DNA from: Gaoshiqia sp050178015
Lineage (GTDB): Bacteria > Bacteroidota > Bacteroidia > Bacteroidales > Prolixibacteraceae
Reading direction: 5' to 3'
Length of the DNA: 64,000 nucleotides
NCBI GenBank assembly: GCA_050178015.1
Contig: JBFXGM010000014.1
Location: 1 to 64,000, forward strand
Numbering within the stretch: the first letter of the stretch is position 1; every line of letters begins with the position of its first letter. The notes beneath the pieces were generated by a model that had not been told where the DNA came from, searched no databases, and saw only the letters and a list, made by a program, of their open reading frames with translations. Of the stretch, positions 16,901 through 24,393 are shown piece after piece. A program made the translations under genes and the position numbers.

Positions 16901-17539
16901 TCCGGCATTAAACGCAGGAAAGTCACCTGCAGTTCCAATATTTGCGCGAGCCACTTCAACTCCATTGATGTATGCTACAAACGCATCGTCATAATCCATG
17001 TGTAATACGGTTTCGCTGATTGCGGATGGATTGTCAATTGTAAATTCCTTCCGCATGTATAAACTGATTGTTTTCGGGATGATTGTTTCATCATCGCCAT
17101 CTTCATAGCCAAATCCACTTTTACCGGTGTTCCAGTGTGAGTCGTCAAATTCAGCTTCTCTCCAATGGTCAATTTGCTGTGTTGGCAGGAGATATTTCCA
17201 ATCATCCCCCTGATTAATGATTGTCTTCCAGTTGGTAGGTATTGTTTTTCTGTCCTTACCGGAAGCAAAAACCAGCAGTAACCCTCCGCTTTGTAGCTCC
17301 ATGTCCGGAAACTGCCATTGCGTAGGATTCTTAAGGTCATCGGTCAGGAAATATTCCGAAAGGTTAATGGTTTGCGAACTTATATTGATCAGCTCAATCC
17401 AGTCCGGGAATTCCCCATCTTCATCCAATAGGGTATGGGTATTGGATGACATGATCTCATTAATTTGAAGTTTCTGGGCTTGTCCGGGCAGAACGCTCAA
17501 ACAAAAAATGAAAGTTGCCAGGAGTAGATGTTTATTCAT
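13997..17539 (-). CDS. secreted CotH-kinase protein with lamin-tail domains and T9SS sorting domain
   Basis: A 1180-residue exported protein. In order: signal peptide MNKHLLLATFIFCLSVLPGQAQ; lamin-tail domain (LQINEIMSS..., to about 130); a jelly-roll-like segment; a chitobiase-type C-terminal domain (IYFTTDGSEPDKYSATYT); a CotH-kinase domain (about 480-860) with NWDWPGNNIKFWKD and RWRWILHDTDFGYG, the metal and catalytic acidic residues of CotH kinases; a repeat strand KFVRWEGDL; a second lamin-tail domain (VVINEIMYNPSNEFDSDDWVELYN); and a type A T9SS sorting domain (NYPNPFTGNTRI ... GIYLIKY). CotH proteins are atypical protein kinases; here the enzyme should act outside the cell or on its surface. 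The start at 17539, 22 bp after DUF4956, is set by the signal peptide. It is the last gene of a five-gene operon. Confidence 0.87.
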   Translation of the reverse strand: MNKHLLLATFIFCLSVLPGQAQKLQINEIMSSNTHTLLDEDGEFPDWIELINISSQTINLSEYFLTDDLKNPTQWQFPDMELQSGGLLLVFASGKDRKTIPTNWKTIINQGDDWKYLLPTQQIDHWREAEFDDSHWNTGKSGFGYEDGDDETIIPKTISLYMRKEFTIDNPSAISETVLHMDYDDAFVAYINGVEVARANIGTAGDFPAFNAGTTAGHEARMYQGFSPEEFNISNPALLLNQGKNVLAIEVHNQTLSSSDLTAIPFLSVRSADNTSNSSPEILNLSSTYMHTNFKLGSGGDSILIYNTQGQLVDELIYDPFPVDYSIGFKDGDFNTLCLFKDPTPNHPNVSDAVTYDADLLPTFSIAGGIYNSTVSLVLSSDHPDDVIYFTTDGSEPDKYSATYTAPITIENPVSIRARIIRANQTYGKVITNSYLPNYNKELPVVFISTSPDNLWDETKGIYTMGPDASTVFPYHGANFWADWEKPAHVELYFPFEQDGFSIDAGISIHGGGSRGYEQKSLTAYARSIYGDKNISCQVFDRKPIRKFESITFRNSGNDWFGARRPIGSMFRDMMMSSIALNMNLDAADGRPAVLYLNGDYWGIYNIREKLREHFVASNHNLETDEFDMLEYQYSVINGTRDNYLSMLNFIETNDIRLASNYEYLATQMDIPNFIRYQSSEIFFDNWDWPGNNIKFWKDYSTTGRWRWILHDTDFGYGLYNVNDIFYHNTLMLATATDGDEWPNPPWSTLILRKLLENAAFQHSFINTFADHLNTNLKTEKTLELIEHYSSQIESEIPFHVEKWGSTVSDWISTVNLMQEFSQLRPEIIRGYIREYFSISQNQQITLNISGCDDASIYLNTITINEFPWDGIYFNQIPIELTALAPAGYKFVRWEGDLQSTEPKIQVSMETDMSLTAVFEEDDQSGTVVINEIMYNPSNEFDSDDWVELYNNSTRYINLTNWILKDSDDANSFNFAPNTVLAPNEYLVVCREPANFSLIHPETSNVQGPLGFGFSSAGECVRLFDNTSKLVDQVCYASEYPWPTEPNGGGYTLGLNDPNQDNSLASNWFTSQSMNGSPGKANTATGVEETVSQSDQSFLLQNYPNPFTGNTRIPVYSQSNETVNISVFNLEGQLVSTVFQGNLSKGYHTFEWEAPINAPGIYLIKYSGPNHLSVKKAICH

Positions 17540-17561
17540 CCTTTGAGATTTTTCGTTTGTT

Positions 17562-18242
17562 TTAATTTTCCTGATCCAACGGATAGTATTGGTCTTCGAT
17601 GTTGAAAATTTTATTTTTCTCGTAATAATAGATGATGATTTTTGCCGTGTCCCGCAGAAAATTGATGGAAACAATTTCGACCCGGTGAATATTGATGCCG
17701 GTCCTTTTTCGCAGATCTTCAATGAGCGCCTGCTGATTGTTTTGGTTAATCAACTCAATTTTTTCGTACAATATTTTTTTGGACGACTCGTGCGATAGCA
17801 GAAAGGCAAATTCCAGCACCCACAAAATGACGACGATCGCCAGGTTTGCCAGGAGTACCTCGGCATAGGGGATGTATTCGTCAGATATAGAGTTTATTAC
17901 TGCAACACCGATCAGTACGAACAGGTAGGTCATTTCCTTGATCTGCACCGGGTTGGTACGGTAGCGCAGAATGCCGAACAGCGCGAATAATCCAAAGGCA
18001 AAGCCCAGTTTCAGCTCAACGCCCGAGAGCAGATAAGCCAGCAAAAAGATCATGGTGTTGATCAGCAGGTAGGTGAAGAGATAATCTTTTCGCTTGGTTT
18101 TTTTATAGTAAATAAACCTGACGATTACCAGCGTAACAGACAGGTTAAATGCAAACCGGATGATAAAATCCCAAAAATTGGCAGAAACAAAAAATGGTAC
18201 CTCGTTAAAAGCTTGATTGGTGGCTAAAGACAATAGGTTCAT
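17562..18242 (-). CDS. DUF4956 membrane protein
   Basis: A 226-residue protein with about four transmembrane helices in the first 145 residues (FWDFIIRFAFNLSVTLVIVRFIYY; YLLINTMIFLLAYLL; FGLFALFGILRYRT; LLANLAIVVILWVLEFAFLL) and a soluble C-terminal alpha-beta domain of about 75 residues (GINIHRVEIVSINFLRDTAKIIIYYY). This is the DUF4956 arrangement. The first ATG overlaps the upstream VTC gene by 38 bp and no later ATG is suitable, so translation is coupled. DUF4956 proteins are commonly encoded with VTC-domain and CotH proteins, as here. The function is unknown; a membrane platform or channel for the VTC enzyme is plausible but unproven. Confidence 0.85.
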   Translation of the reverse strand: MNLLSLATNQAFNEVPFFVSANFWDFIIRFAFNLSVTLVIVRFIYYKKTKRKDYLFTYLLINTMIFLLAYLLSGVELKLGFAFGLFALFGILRYRTNPVQIKEMTYLFVLIGVAVINSISDEYIPYAEVLLANLAIVVILWVLEFAFLLSHESSKKILYEKIELINQNNQQALIEDLRKRTGINIHRVEIVSINFLRDTAKIIIYYYEKNKIFNIEDQYYPLDQEN

Positions 18243-19020
18243 GCTCGATTTTTTTTATCTTTTGTATTTTTTCTTTAAACAGATTATTCTTTACATCCCT
18301 GATTAACAGGGCCATGCCCACGCAATACTTGCTGAATTTTTCCTGCTTTATCCGGTGAAGCCGAAGCTGTTGGTTGAATTGACTTCGAAAGTGCCGGTCG
18401 TTGCTTTTAATTTCGGCAATGGCCAGGTTTTCCAGTTTTACCTGGTTTGTTAAGGTGCTCAGGTGCAGGTTGAAATCAATTGTGATCCGCTCCGTTTTGT
18501 TTTTATTTACCAACGTGATGCGTTTGTACCGGGTCGTCAGGGCGTATTGCAGGCTGGCCGGATCAACATTGGTGTTTTTTCGGATAAAGTCATGGCCTTC
18601 GGTTGTTGATAACGGGAAGTCATCAAAATAGGCAATGCGTTTTTTTCTTGTAAAAGAGCGGTTGTTTTTATGCTTCAATTCTAGGAATTTATCTCCGCTG
18701 TCCAGGTATTCGCGAACCCGGATTTTATATCGATTTTTCTTTCCGTTATGATGATGGGTGTACATTGCGAAAGCGGGGGTGTCGTAATAATCAGAAGTGT
18801 ATCTGAAAATGCGGGTTTCGCTTGACTCAAGGATAACGTATTGTTTGGCTGCTTTTTCCAGAAATTCAGGGATTAACCCGGCCTGAAAAATATATTTCTT
18901 GTCAAACCGGTCCATTTGGTTGTTCTTTGGAAGTTCTGCAAGGGAAATAGCATCCATGCCTTCCGCTAAATTTTCGATAGCAGCGAACAACCGGGGCTTA
19001 TGTGATAATTGCAACTCCAT
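18205..19020 (-). CDS. VTC-domain protein (polyphosphate polymerase-like)
   Basis: A 271-residue protein of the VTC/triphosphate-tunnel fold. Basic and acidic tunnel residues are visible as DRFDKKYIF, FRYTSDYYDTPAF, YKIRVREY (alternating Lys/Arg), FLELKHK and the C-terminal IAEIK. The yeast relative Vtc4 makes polyphosphate from ATP; bacterial single-domain homologues are annotated as polyphosphate polymerase-domain proteins but few have been tested. There is no signal peptide or transmembrane segment, so it is cytosolic, presumably held at the membrane by the overlapping DUF4956 gene product. Operon context with a secreted CotH kinase raises the question of whether polyphosphate or a phosphorylated surface polymer is the product. 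Confidence 0.85.
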   Translation of the reverse strand: MELQLSHKPRLFAAIENLAEGMDAISLAELPKNNQMDRFDKKYIFQAGLIPEFLEKAAKQYVILESSETRIFRYTSDYYDTPAFAMYTHHHNGKKNRYKIRVREYLDSGDKFLELKHKNNRSFTRKKRIAYFDDFPLSTTEGHDFIRKNTNVDPASLQYALTTRYKRITLVNKNKTERITIDFNLHLSTLTNQVKLENLAIAEIKSNDRHFRSQFNQQLRLHRIKQEKFSKYCVGMALLIRDVKNNLFKEKIQKIKKIEHEPIVFSHQSSF

Positions 19021-19029
19021 GCATTCGCG

Positions 19030-19719
19030 TTACAAGTTTAATTTATAGTCAATTCCAACAATATACCTTTTCCCCGGATTGGCAACCTGAACGGTTTCAT
19101 TCAGAAAATAGGAAAGGCCAATCGAATTGCGTTTGTTAAATTTATAATCAAGTCCCGCAGTGTACCGGTTCTTCTCAATTTGCTTGGCAGTGTACTGGTT
19201 GATCCGGTAGAAAAATTCGTAACTGATCGAAGGTTTTAATGGTAGTCCCTTAATGTTATATTCCAGTTTGATCCGGTTTCGGAAAAAGCTCTCCGGGATG
19301 TGGCCATCTGCCGAGTTGTTAATCCCTGTATATTGGGTTTGCAGTCGTCCGCGATAGCCAAGTTTGAAGCGGTCAATCTTCGGTTCAAGTTCAACCTCCC
19401 AGCTAAACCGATGTGAAGTGGTGTTGTAGTTTTTCTTTTTTTCGTTGGAAAACCGGTAAAGAAAACTAGTCGAGAATATTTTTTTACTGAATGATATCTC
19501 TGTTCCGACAAATGTTTCATCTCTTTGATTCAAATTGTCTTGCAAGCGGTTCGCCAGTTCTACCGACAAATCAAACCGTTTGGATAGTTCTTTTTTGGCT
19601 TCAATTCCTGTCCAGAGGCCAAAATCATTGGTTTGGGCATAATTAGTGAGTCCGGCCATTAGGCCGATTATTGTCAGAATGACAACACGATGATAGTGAT
19701 TGGGAAATAAGCAGTTCAT
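19030..19719 (-). CDS. DUF2490 outer-membrane beta-barrel protein
   Basis: A 229-residue secreted protein: hydrophobic N-terminus ending ...LMAGLTNYAQ, then alternating strands typical of DUF2490 (FGLWTGIEAKKELSKRFDLSVELANRLQDN, TSFLYRFSNEKKKNY, RFKLGYRGRLQTQYTG), ending IVGIDYKLNL with a terminal hydrophobic strand suited to BAM recognition. About 10-12 strands are expected. It may be the outer-membrane component of the VTC-DUF4956-CotH operon. It starts nine bases after the lipoprotein gene's stop and ends nine bases before the VTC gene's start. Confidence 0.78.
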   Translation of the reverse strand: MNCLFPNHYHRVVILTIIGLMAGLTNYAQTNDFGLWTGIEAKKELSKRFDLSVELANRLQDNLNQRDETFVGTEISFSKKIFSTSFLYRFSNEKKKNYNTTSHRFSWEVELEPKIDRFKLGYRGRLQTQYTGINNSADGHIPESFFRNRIKLEYNIKGLPLKPSISYEFFYRINQYTAKQIEKNRYTAGLDYKFNKRNSIGLSYFLNETVQVANPGKRYIVGIDYKLNL

Positions 19720-19728
19720 CGTTTGCGT

Positions 19729-20115
19729 TTACTCATAAATAACCAAGTCATCCACAATCACGGTTGAGTGGTTGTCTTGAATGGTGACCGTTTGAGACAC
19801 GGCAATTTTCCCGGAAGGGGATTGCCTGTCGGGATCGTCTGACATTACATAAACCGTATAAGTTCCTTTGTTGAGGTATTCAAATCGATACCAGCCATCC
19901 AAACTGGTTTCAAAATCATCGGCCGGGATGCTGTCGTTACCGTAGATAATGTAAACATCCACGCCTTGAACATAGTATTCGCCCAGTTTGATGGTAAAGT
20001 CGCTGTTGTAATTTTTCGCGTAAACCCGCCCCATGATGGTCGAGGTGCCGCCTTCCCCTTCTTCTTTTTCGCAGGCTGAAAAAATTCCGATGGAGATTAT
20101 CATGATGAATATCAT
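19729..20115 (-). CDS. surface or periplasmic lipoprotein with carboxypeptidase-regulatory-like fold
   Basis: Using the ATG at 20115 gives 128 residues with a clear lipoprotein signal (MIFIMIISIGIFSACEKEE; lipobox FSAC). Acidic residues after the Cys (EKEEGEGG) resemble the Bacteroidota lipoprotein surface-export signal. The remainder is a single carboxypeptidase-regulatory-like beta sandwich (IMGRVYAKNYN, DGWYRFEYLNKGTYTVYVM, KIAVSQTVTI). The frame is open to 20202, but that extension lacks export features. It is the first gene of the five-gene operon leading to the CotH protein. Confidence 0.7.
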   Translation of the reverse strand: MIFIMIISIGIFSACEKEEGEGGTSTIMGRVYAKNYNSDFTIKLGEYYVQGVDVYIIYGNDSIPADDFETSLDGWYRFEYLNKGTYTVYVMSDDPDRQSPSGKIAVSQTVTIQDNHSTVIVDDLVIYE

Positions 20116-20364
20116 CCAAAAGCGGATCTGGCGAATTTTCCAGACAAGTTTTGTGAAAGAACACAAGTATATCAAATGAAGCATTTTACCGATGTGGTTC
20201 ATTTTCTTAAGATTGGTTTATTTTTGTTATATTTTACAAAGGAATAAATATTTCCCGATTTCGAGCATCATGATTGGGCAAGTATCGTAAAATTGTAGAA
20301 AAAATGGTCACGATCATCGATAATGTAGCGTCAGCTGATGTTGTGCTTATTTCGCAGGTAATCT

Positions 20365-20847
20365 TTAAAATAGTGAAATTTTTTCAGGAAGGTTGGAGGC
20401 TTCATGCTGGAGCAGCCATTTTTTTCGCCAAAGTCCACCGGCATAGCCAACCAATTTATGGTTGCTGCCGATTACCCGGTGGCAGGGCACCAAAATGGCT
20501 AGCGGATTTTTTGAATTGGCCCCGCCAACGGCTCTGACCAATTTTTTGTTACCCAGCTTCAACGCCAGGTCGCCATACGAAATACAGGTTCCATAAGGAA
20601 TTTTACGCAGTTGCGCCCATACTTTTTGCTGAAAATCGGTACCATGAGCACAAAGCGGCAGGTTGAACTCGTAAAGGGTTCCGGCAAAGTAAGCTTCCAG
20701 CTGTTCAATGATCCGTTCTTTCAGTTCCGGGTCAAATCCAACCGTCTCGGTTTCTTTTTCGCAGAAGGTGGCCGAGCGAATCAGATCTTCCTCGGTTTCA
20801 ATCAACAGTGGGCCAATCGGGGAGAAGTATGTGAATTTTTCTGTCAA
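20365..20847 (-). CDS. ogt: methylated-DNA--protein-cysteine methyltransferase
   Basis: A 160-residue Ogt/MGMT-type suicide repair protein that transfers the alkyl group from O6-alkylguanine to its own cysteine. The active-site motif is PCHRV with Cys122, preceded by the helix-turn-helix containing the 'Arg finger' region (GNKKLVRAVGGANSKNPLAILV). The N-terminal ribonuclease-like domain (YFSPIGPLLIETEEDLI) is present. There is no AraC domain, so it is not an Ada protein. It stands alone between the CotH operon and tRNA-Trp. Confidence 0.9.
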   Translation of the reverse strand: MTEKFTYFSPIGPLLIETEEDLIRSATFCEKETETVGFDPELKERIIEQLEAYFAGTLYEFNLPLCAHGTDFQQKVWAQLRKIPYGTCISYGDLALKLGNKKLVRAVGGANSKNPLAILVPCHRVIGSNHKLVGYAGGLWRKKWLLQHEASNLPEKISLF

Positions 20848-20961
20848 AACCGATCGATTTGAGTTAACACAAAGTTAACAAATGGATAACATGAAACAAT
20901 CCCTTGCTTTCATTTTTTATTGTGCGTTGACAGATGCGCGAGAAAAACCTTTTTGAAAAAA

Positions 20962-20985
20962 AAAGCTGCCCGTTTGGACAGCTTT
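20962..20985 (-). terminator. rho-independent terminator downstream of tRNA-Trp
   Basis: On the minus strand a 7-bp stem aaagctg/cagcttt, extended by two GC pairs across one mismatch, is followed by a run of Ts (from 20964 down). It begins one base after the tRNA 3' end. Confidence 0.7.
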
Positions 20986-20986
20986 G

Positions 20987-21059
20987 CACGGGAGGAGCGA
21001 CTCGAACGCCCGACACCTGGTTTTGGAGACCAGTGCTCTACCAACTGAGCTACACCCGT
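20987..21059 (-). tRNA. tRNA-Trp (CCA)
   Basis: A 73-nt cloverleaf read on the minus strand: acceptor ACGGGTG/CTCCCGT, D arm GCTC-AGTTGGTA-GAGC, anticodon arm CTGGT-CTCCAAA-ACCAG with anticodon CCA, 5-nt variable loop, T arm GGGCG-TTCGAGT-CGCTC, discriminator G. The 3' CCA is not encoded. The sixth acceptor position is a T-T mismatch; all other arms pair normally. Confidence 0.93.
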
Positions 21060-21212
21060 GTTTCAATGCGAGTGCAAATATAGTAATTCCTTCCAAACTA
21101 CCTAAAAATATTTTTGCTTTCTGAGGATTTTAAATCGGGCAGATTGCTTAAATAATTGAGGCTCACAGGAGGAAATCCATGAGTTTTTTTGTCGGTTTTC
21201 CAATCCGGGCAT

Positions 21213-24044
21213 TTAATATTTCAGGATCAGGTCAATTAGGGTGTCGTCGTGTTCCATGCCCATCTTTCTGCGCAAACGATAGCGATGGTTTTCCACGCCG
21301 CGCACCGAGATGCCCAGCAGGGGGGCTATTTCTTTCGACGAGAGGTTCATTCGTAAGTAAGCACACAGTCGCAAGTCTTTCCCGGTAAAGTCCGGGTAGT
21401 CGTCTTTTATTTTCTTCAGGAATTGCTCGTGCGCCTGTTCAAAGTTCGTTTCAAACAGTTGCCAGTCGTCGTGGCTGCTGATGTTTTGTTCAATTTTATC
21501 GGTGAGGTGCAGGTAATACTTGTCGGGGTAGCGCGAGCCCAGTTGTTCTTTTTGTTCGGCCACAATCCGTTTGAGATCAAGCAGAAATTCGTTCTTTTTT
21601 AGTATAGACATGGTGGAGTTGGCCAGTTCCCGGCTTTTGTGTGCAATCTCGGCATTTAGTTTTTCGTTGCGCAGACGGATCAGTTCCTGTTCGCGTTTTT
21701 CATGCTCTGCTTGTTCTTTTCGTTGTGTTTGCCTGATTCCCAGTGCCCTTACTCCGAGAATAAGAACGGCCAGCAATACCAGGTACCCGAGCCGGACCAA
21801 ACGGGTTTGGTACCAGGGAGGCAAAATTTCCAGGGTCAGCAGGTAGGGTTGACTTTCGTTGTTCCAAAGATCAATCGCTTTCACCTGCAATTCATAGGTT
21901 CCGGCCGGCAGGCGGTCAAAACGGAATACCGGCGAACTGGTTTTTTCCGACCAGCCCGGGTCAATGCCTTGTAAATAAGCCTGGTAATAGATGGGCGCAT
22001 CGGTGAAATGCGGGAACGAAAAGCGCAGTTGTACATTGTTCCTGCTAAAATCAGCTTTCAGGTACTTATTTTTCGGCCATAAGAAAGTGGCCTCATTTCG
22101 CTTGTTGAGAAGTTGTAATTCGCGCAATTGGGGCGAATAGTAACAGATGGTTTGCGCCGAGTCCCGGGCAGCTGCATCCAACCAGGCAATCCCGTCTTCG
22201 AGGCACAGGATTGCCCGGGTTTCCGATACGGGGTAGATGTTTTCGAACCCGTCCACCAACGCATGGTTGCTGAACACCGTGTTGGGATAGGACCGGATGA
22301 TTTCTACTTTGGAAGAAGTGATCCGGCACAACACGATGCTTTCGCGGGAGATGAGCCAGTAGTGGTGATTCGGCGCTTCGATGATGCGGTGGCAGGCAGC
22401 ATTTTTCCCCAGACGATCGTTTAAAAGTGTATAAGGAATGATGGTGTCGTTCAGGTCGTCGTAGGTGAATAGTTTTTCTTCCGTCGTAAAAACAATCCGG
22501 TTTTCAACTCTGAACACATGCAGTGAATGGTCTTTCCCGAAAACCGATCCTTCGCCGTAATATTTTTGATCGATGACATTTTTCCATTCATCGTCAAGCT
22601 GTAGTTTGTAAATGCCGCGGTGCATGTGGCTGGCCCAGATATTCCCGAGGTGGTCGATTTCGACGAACCGGATCAGGTCGTAAAATCCGTTGATTAAATG
22701 GCTCCAAACGATTTGGCCGGTTCCTTTTGTGTAAGCCACCAGGTTGGAATAGGTACATTGAATGAGCCGGTCACCGTTTTTTGCATCCTGCCGAATGGCA
22801 AAACCACCTGAATTACCTGAAATTTGGATTGCTTCGCCGTTATTGACGGAAAAAGTGCCGTCGTTATGGCCGGCAAGCAGTTGGCTTCCGATGACCCGGC
22901 AATCCCATACTTGTCCTTGCGTTCCGGGGAGCATCCGGTAAGTAGTTGTAGAGCCCGAAAGGTCTTTCTCAAACAGGCCTTGGTTAGTGCCCAGGTAAAG
23001 CTTTTCCTGGTAGATGGCGGCCGAATATACTGCGCCAATATTGGGAATGGTTTCGAATACGAGGCCGGTTGGCGGGGCCGACGAAATAAAATCGATCCCG
23101 CTGTCGAGTGCCAGCCAGATGTTGTTGAACGGGTCGGTGGCAATGCCCAGGACGGTGTTGTTTTGCAAACCAGTTGCAACACCGATCTGGCGAAGGAACT
23201 TTCCGTGCCGGTCAAAGATTATGATCCCGTCAACGATGGTACCCAAAATAAGCTCGCCATTTTTAGACAGGTGGGCCCGGTTCAGTTCGTTTTCCGCAAA
23301 ATAGGCCGTCCATTCCGGGTTCCATTCCCTGATCGTTTGCCCGTCCCACACAGCAATGCCATGCGATGCCGTGCCGATCAACAGTTGGTTGTTCTTATAA
23401 GGTAGCAGAAACCGGATGGTTTTATCTTTAAAGAACGGATCTGAAATATACAGCTTGGGTTGGTCGTTTTCAATGGTAAAGATCCCCTGGTCTTTAACGG
23501 CGATCAGGATTTGGTTGCCCACCCGGTGCATGGTGTTGGTAAAACCGGGCAAATCAACCGGAACAATGGTGTCGTGTTTGTATATGAACAGGCGGTTGAA
23601 GGAGTGGAAATAAATTTCGTTGCGCAGGGAAGTAATGTTCCAGAATTCTTCATTCTTGGAGAACAGGTGTTGGACTTTGGGGTTTAACGAACTGTAAAAC
23701 AAACGGCCAGTGTTGTCGCGTTTCCAAAAACCCATTTCACGATAGCCGCTGGTATAAACAATACTGTCATTTTCCGCAAAAACTGCCCGGATGATGGTTT
23801 CGTTGGGTAAGCGGTGCAATTGCCAGTTTGTTCCGTCAAACTCCAATAATCCGTTGTGGTTGGCAAAATACATCAAATCGTCTTTTCCCGCTGCTGCACC
23901 CCAGTTTTGGCTGGCTGCCCCGTAAGCGGTTTTACCAAAATTTTTTATTCCGGGTACCCGATTGGCGGCCATGCCTGTTGGCGCCAACAGGTGAATAAGA
24001 AGCATGAAGGTGAGCACTGTTTGTGTCCCGATTTTCCCCAACAT
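21213..24044 (-). CDS. membrane-anchored propeller sensor with Y_Y_Y domain and LuxR-type HTH
   Basis: A 943-residue one-component regulator. Signal peptide (about 1-26); a long beta-propeller sensor of repeated two-component-regulator-propeller-like blades (about 30-650, e.g. WGAAAGKDDLMYFANHNGLLEFDG, DPFNNIWLALDSGIDF); a Y_Y_Y domain (YQAYLQGIDPGWSEKTSSP ... LPAGTYELQVKAID); one transmembrane helix (LGYLVLLAVLILGVRAL); a coiled coil (RKEQAEHEKREQELIRLRNEKLN); and a C-terminal LuxR-type helix-turn-helix (KDLRLCAYLRMNLSSKEIAPLLGI, VENHRYRLRRKMG). No kinase or receiver domain is present, so it differs from hybrid two-component systems. It should sense a periplasmic glycan and directly control the divergent SusC operon. 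An earlier start is not needed: the signal peptide begins at 24044. Confidence 0.88.
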   Translation of the reverse strand: MLGKIGTQTVLTFMLLIHLLAPTGMAANRVPGIKNFGKTAYGAASQNWGAAAGKDDLMYFANHNGLLEFDGTNWQLHRLPNETIIRAVFAENDSIVYTSGYREMGFWKRDNTGRLFYSSLNPKVQHLFSKNEEFWNITSLRNEIYFHSFNRLFIYKHDTIVPVDLPGFTNTMHRVGNQILIAVKDQGIFTIENDQPKLYISDPFFKDKTIRFLLPYKNNQLLIGTASHGIAVWDGQTIREWNPEWTAYFAENELNRAHLSKNGELILGTIVDGIIIFDRHGKFLRQIGVATGLQNNTVLGIATDPFNNIWLALDSGIDFISSAPPTGLVFETIPNIGAVYSAAIYQEKLYLGTNQGLFEKDLSGSTTTYRMLPGTQGQVWDCRVIGSQLLAGHNDGTFSVNNGEAIQISGNSGGFAIRQDAKNGDRLIQCTYSNLVAYTKGTGQIVWSHLINGFYDLIRFVEIDHLGNIWASHMHRGIYKLQLDDEWKNVIDQKYYGEGSVFGKDHSLHVFRVENRIVFTTEEKLFTYDDLNDTIIPYTLLNDRLGKNAACHRIIEAPNHHYWLISRESIVLCRITSSKVEIIRSYPNTVFSNHALVDGFENIYPVSETRAILCLEDGIAWLDAAARDSAQTICYYSPQLRELQLLNKRNEATFLWPKNKYLKADFSRNNVQLRFSFPHFTDAPIYYQAYLQGIDPGWSEKTSSPVFRFDRLPAGTYELQVKAIDLWNNESQPYLLTLEILPPWYQTRLVRLGYLVLLAVLILGVRALGIRQTQRKEQAEHEKREQELIRLRNEKLNAEIAHKSRELANSTMSILKKNEFLLDLKRIVAEQKEQLGSRYPDKYYLHLTDKIEQNISSHDDWQLFETNFEQAHEQFLKKIKDDYPDFTGKDLRLCAYLRMNLSSKEIAPLLGISVRGVENHRYRLRRKMGMEHDDTLIDLILKY

Positions 24045-24393
24045 AAGTAAATTCCGGTTTTTAGTCTGCCATTAAATGGTTTCTCCGGACCATTTTGCCC
24101 GGTTTCAATGCAAAGGAACTATTTTTTAAAAAGGAACTTGTCCACCTATCTCGATATATTTCGATAAACATGTTATAGAATACATGGGCAAAAAATCATT
24201 TACATGTAAATTTTCACATCAGCTAAATACTTGCAAGTCAATTTTATAAAGAGATATGTGTTCTTCTTGATGAGGTAACGGTGAGGTGGAAACGCGGCTT
24301 CACGTTCGATGGAGAATCAGTGATGTAGGCAAATTATTCACTTCCGGTTACGGTGTCTTTACATTCGTGCAAACTGATTCTAAAAATTGAACT
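24045..24393. other. divergent regulatory region between the PUL regulator and susC
   Basis: A 349-bp AT-rich non-coding region. It should hold both promoters and the regulator's operator. TACATTCG at 24360-24367 is one mismatch from the -7 consensus but has no TTG at the right distance. I found no clear inverted repeat. Confidence 0.4.

Noticed and set aside
17540..17722. N-terminal extension of the CotH protein (61 residues)
   Set aside because: It overlaps the DUF4956 gene and precedes a complete signal peptide at 17539.
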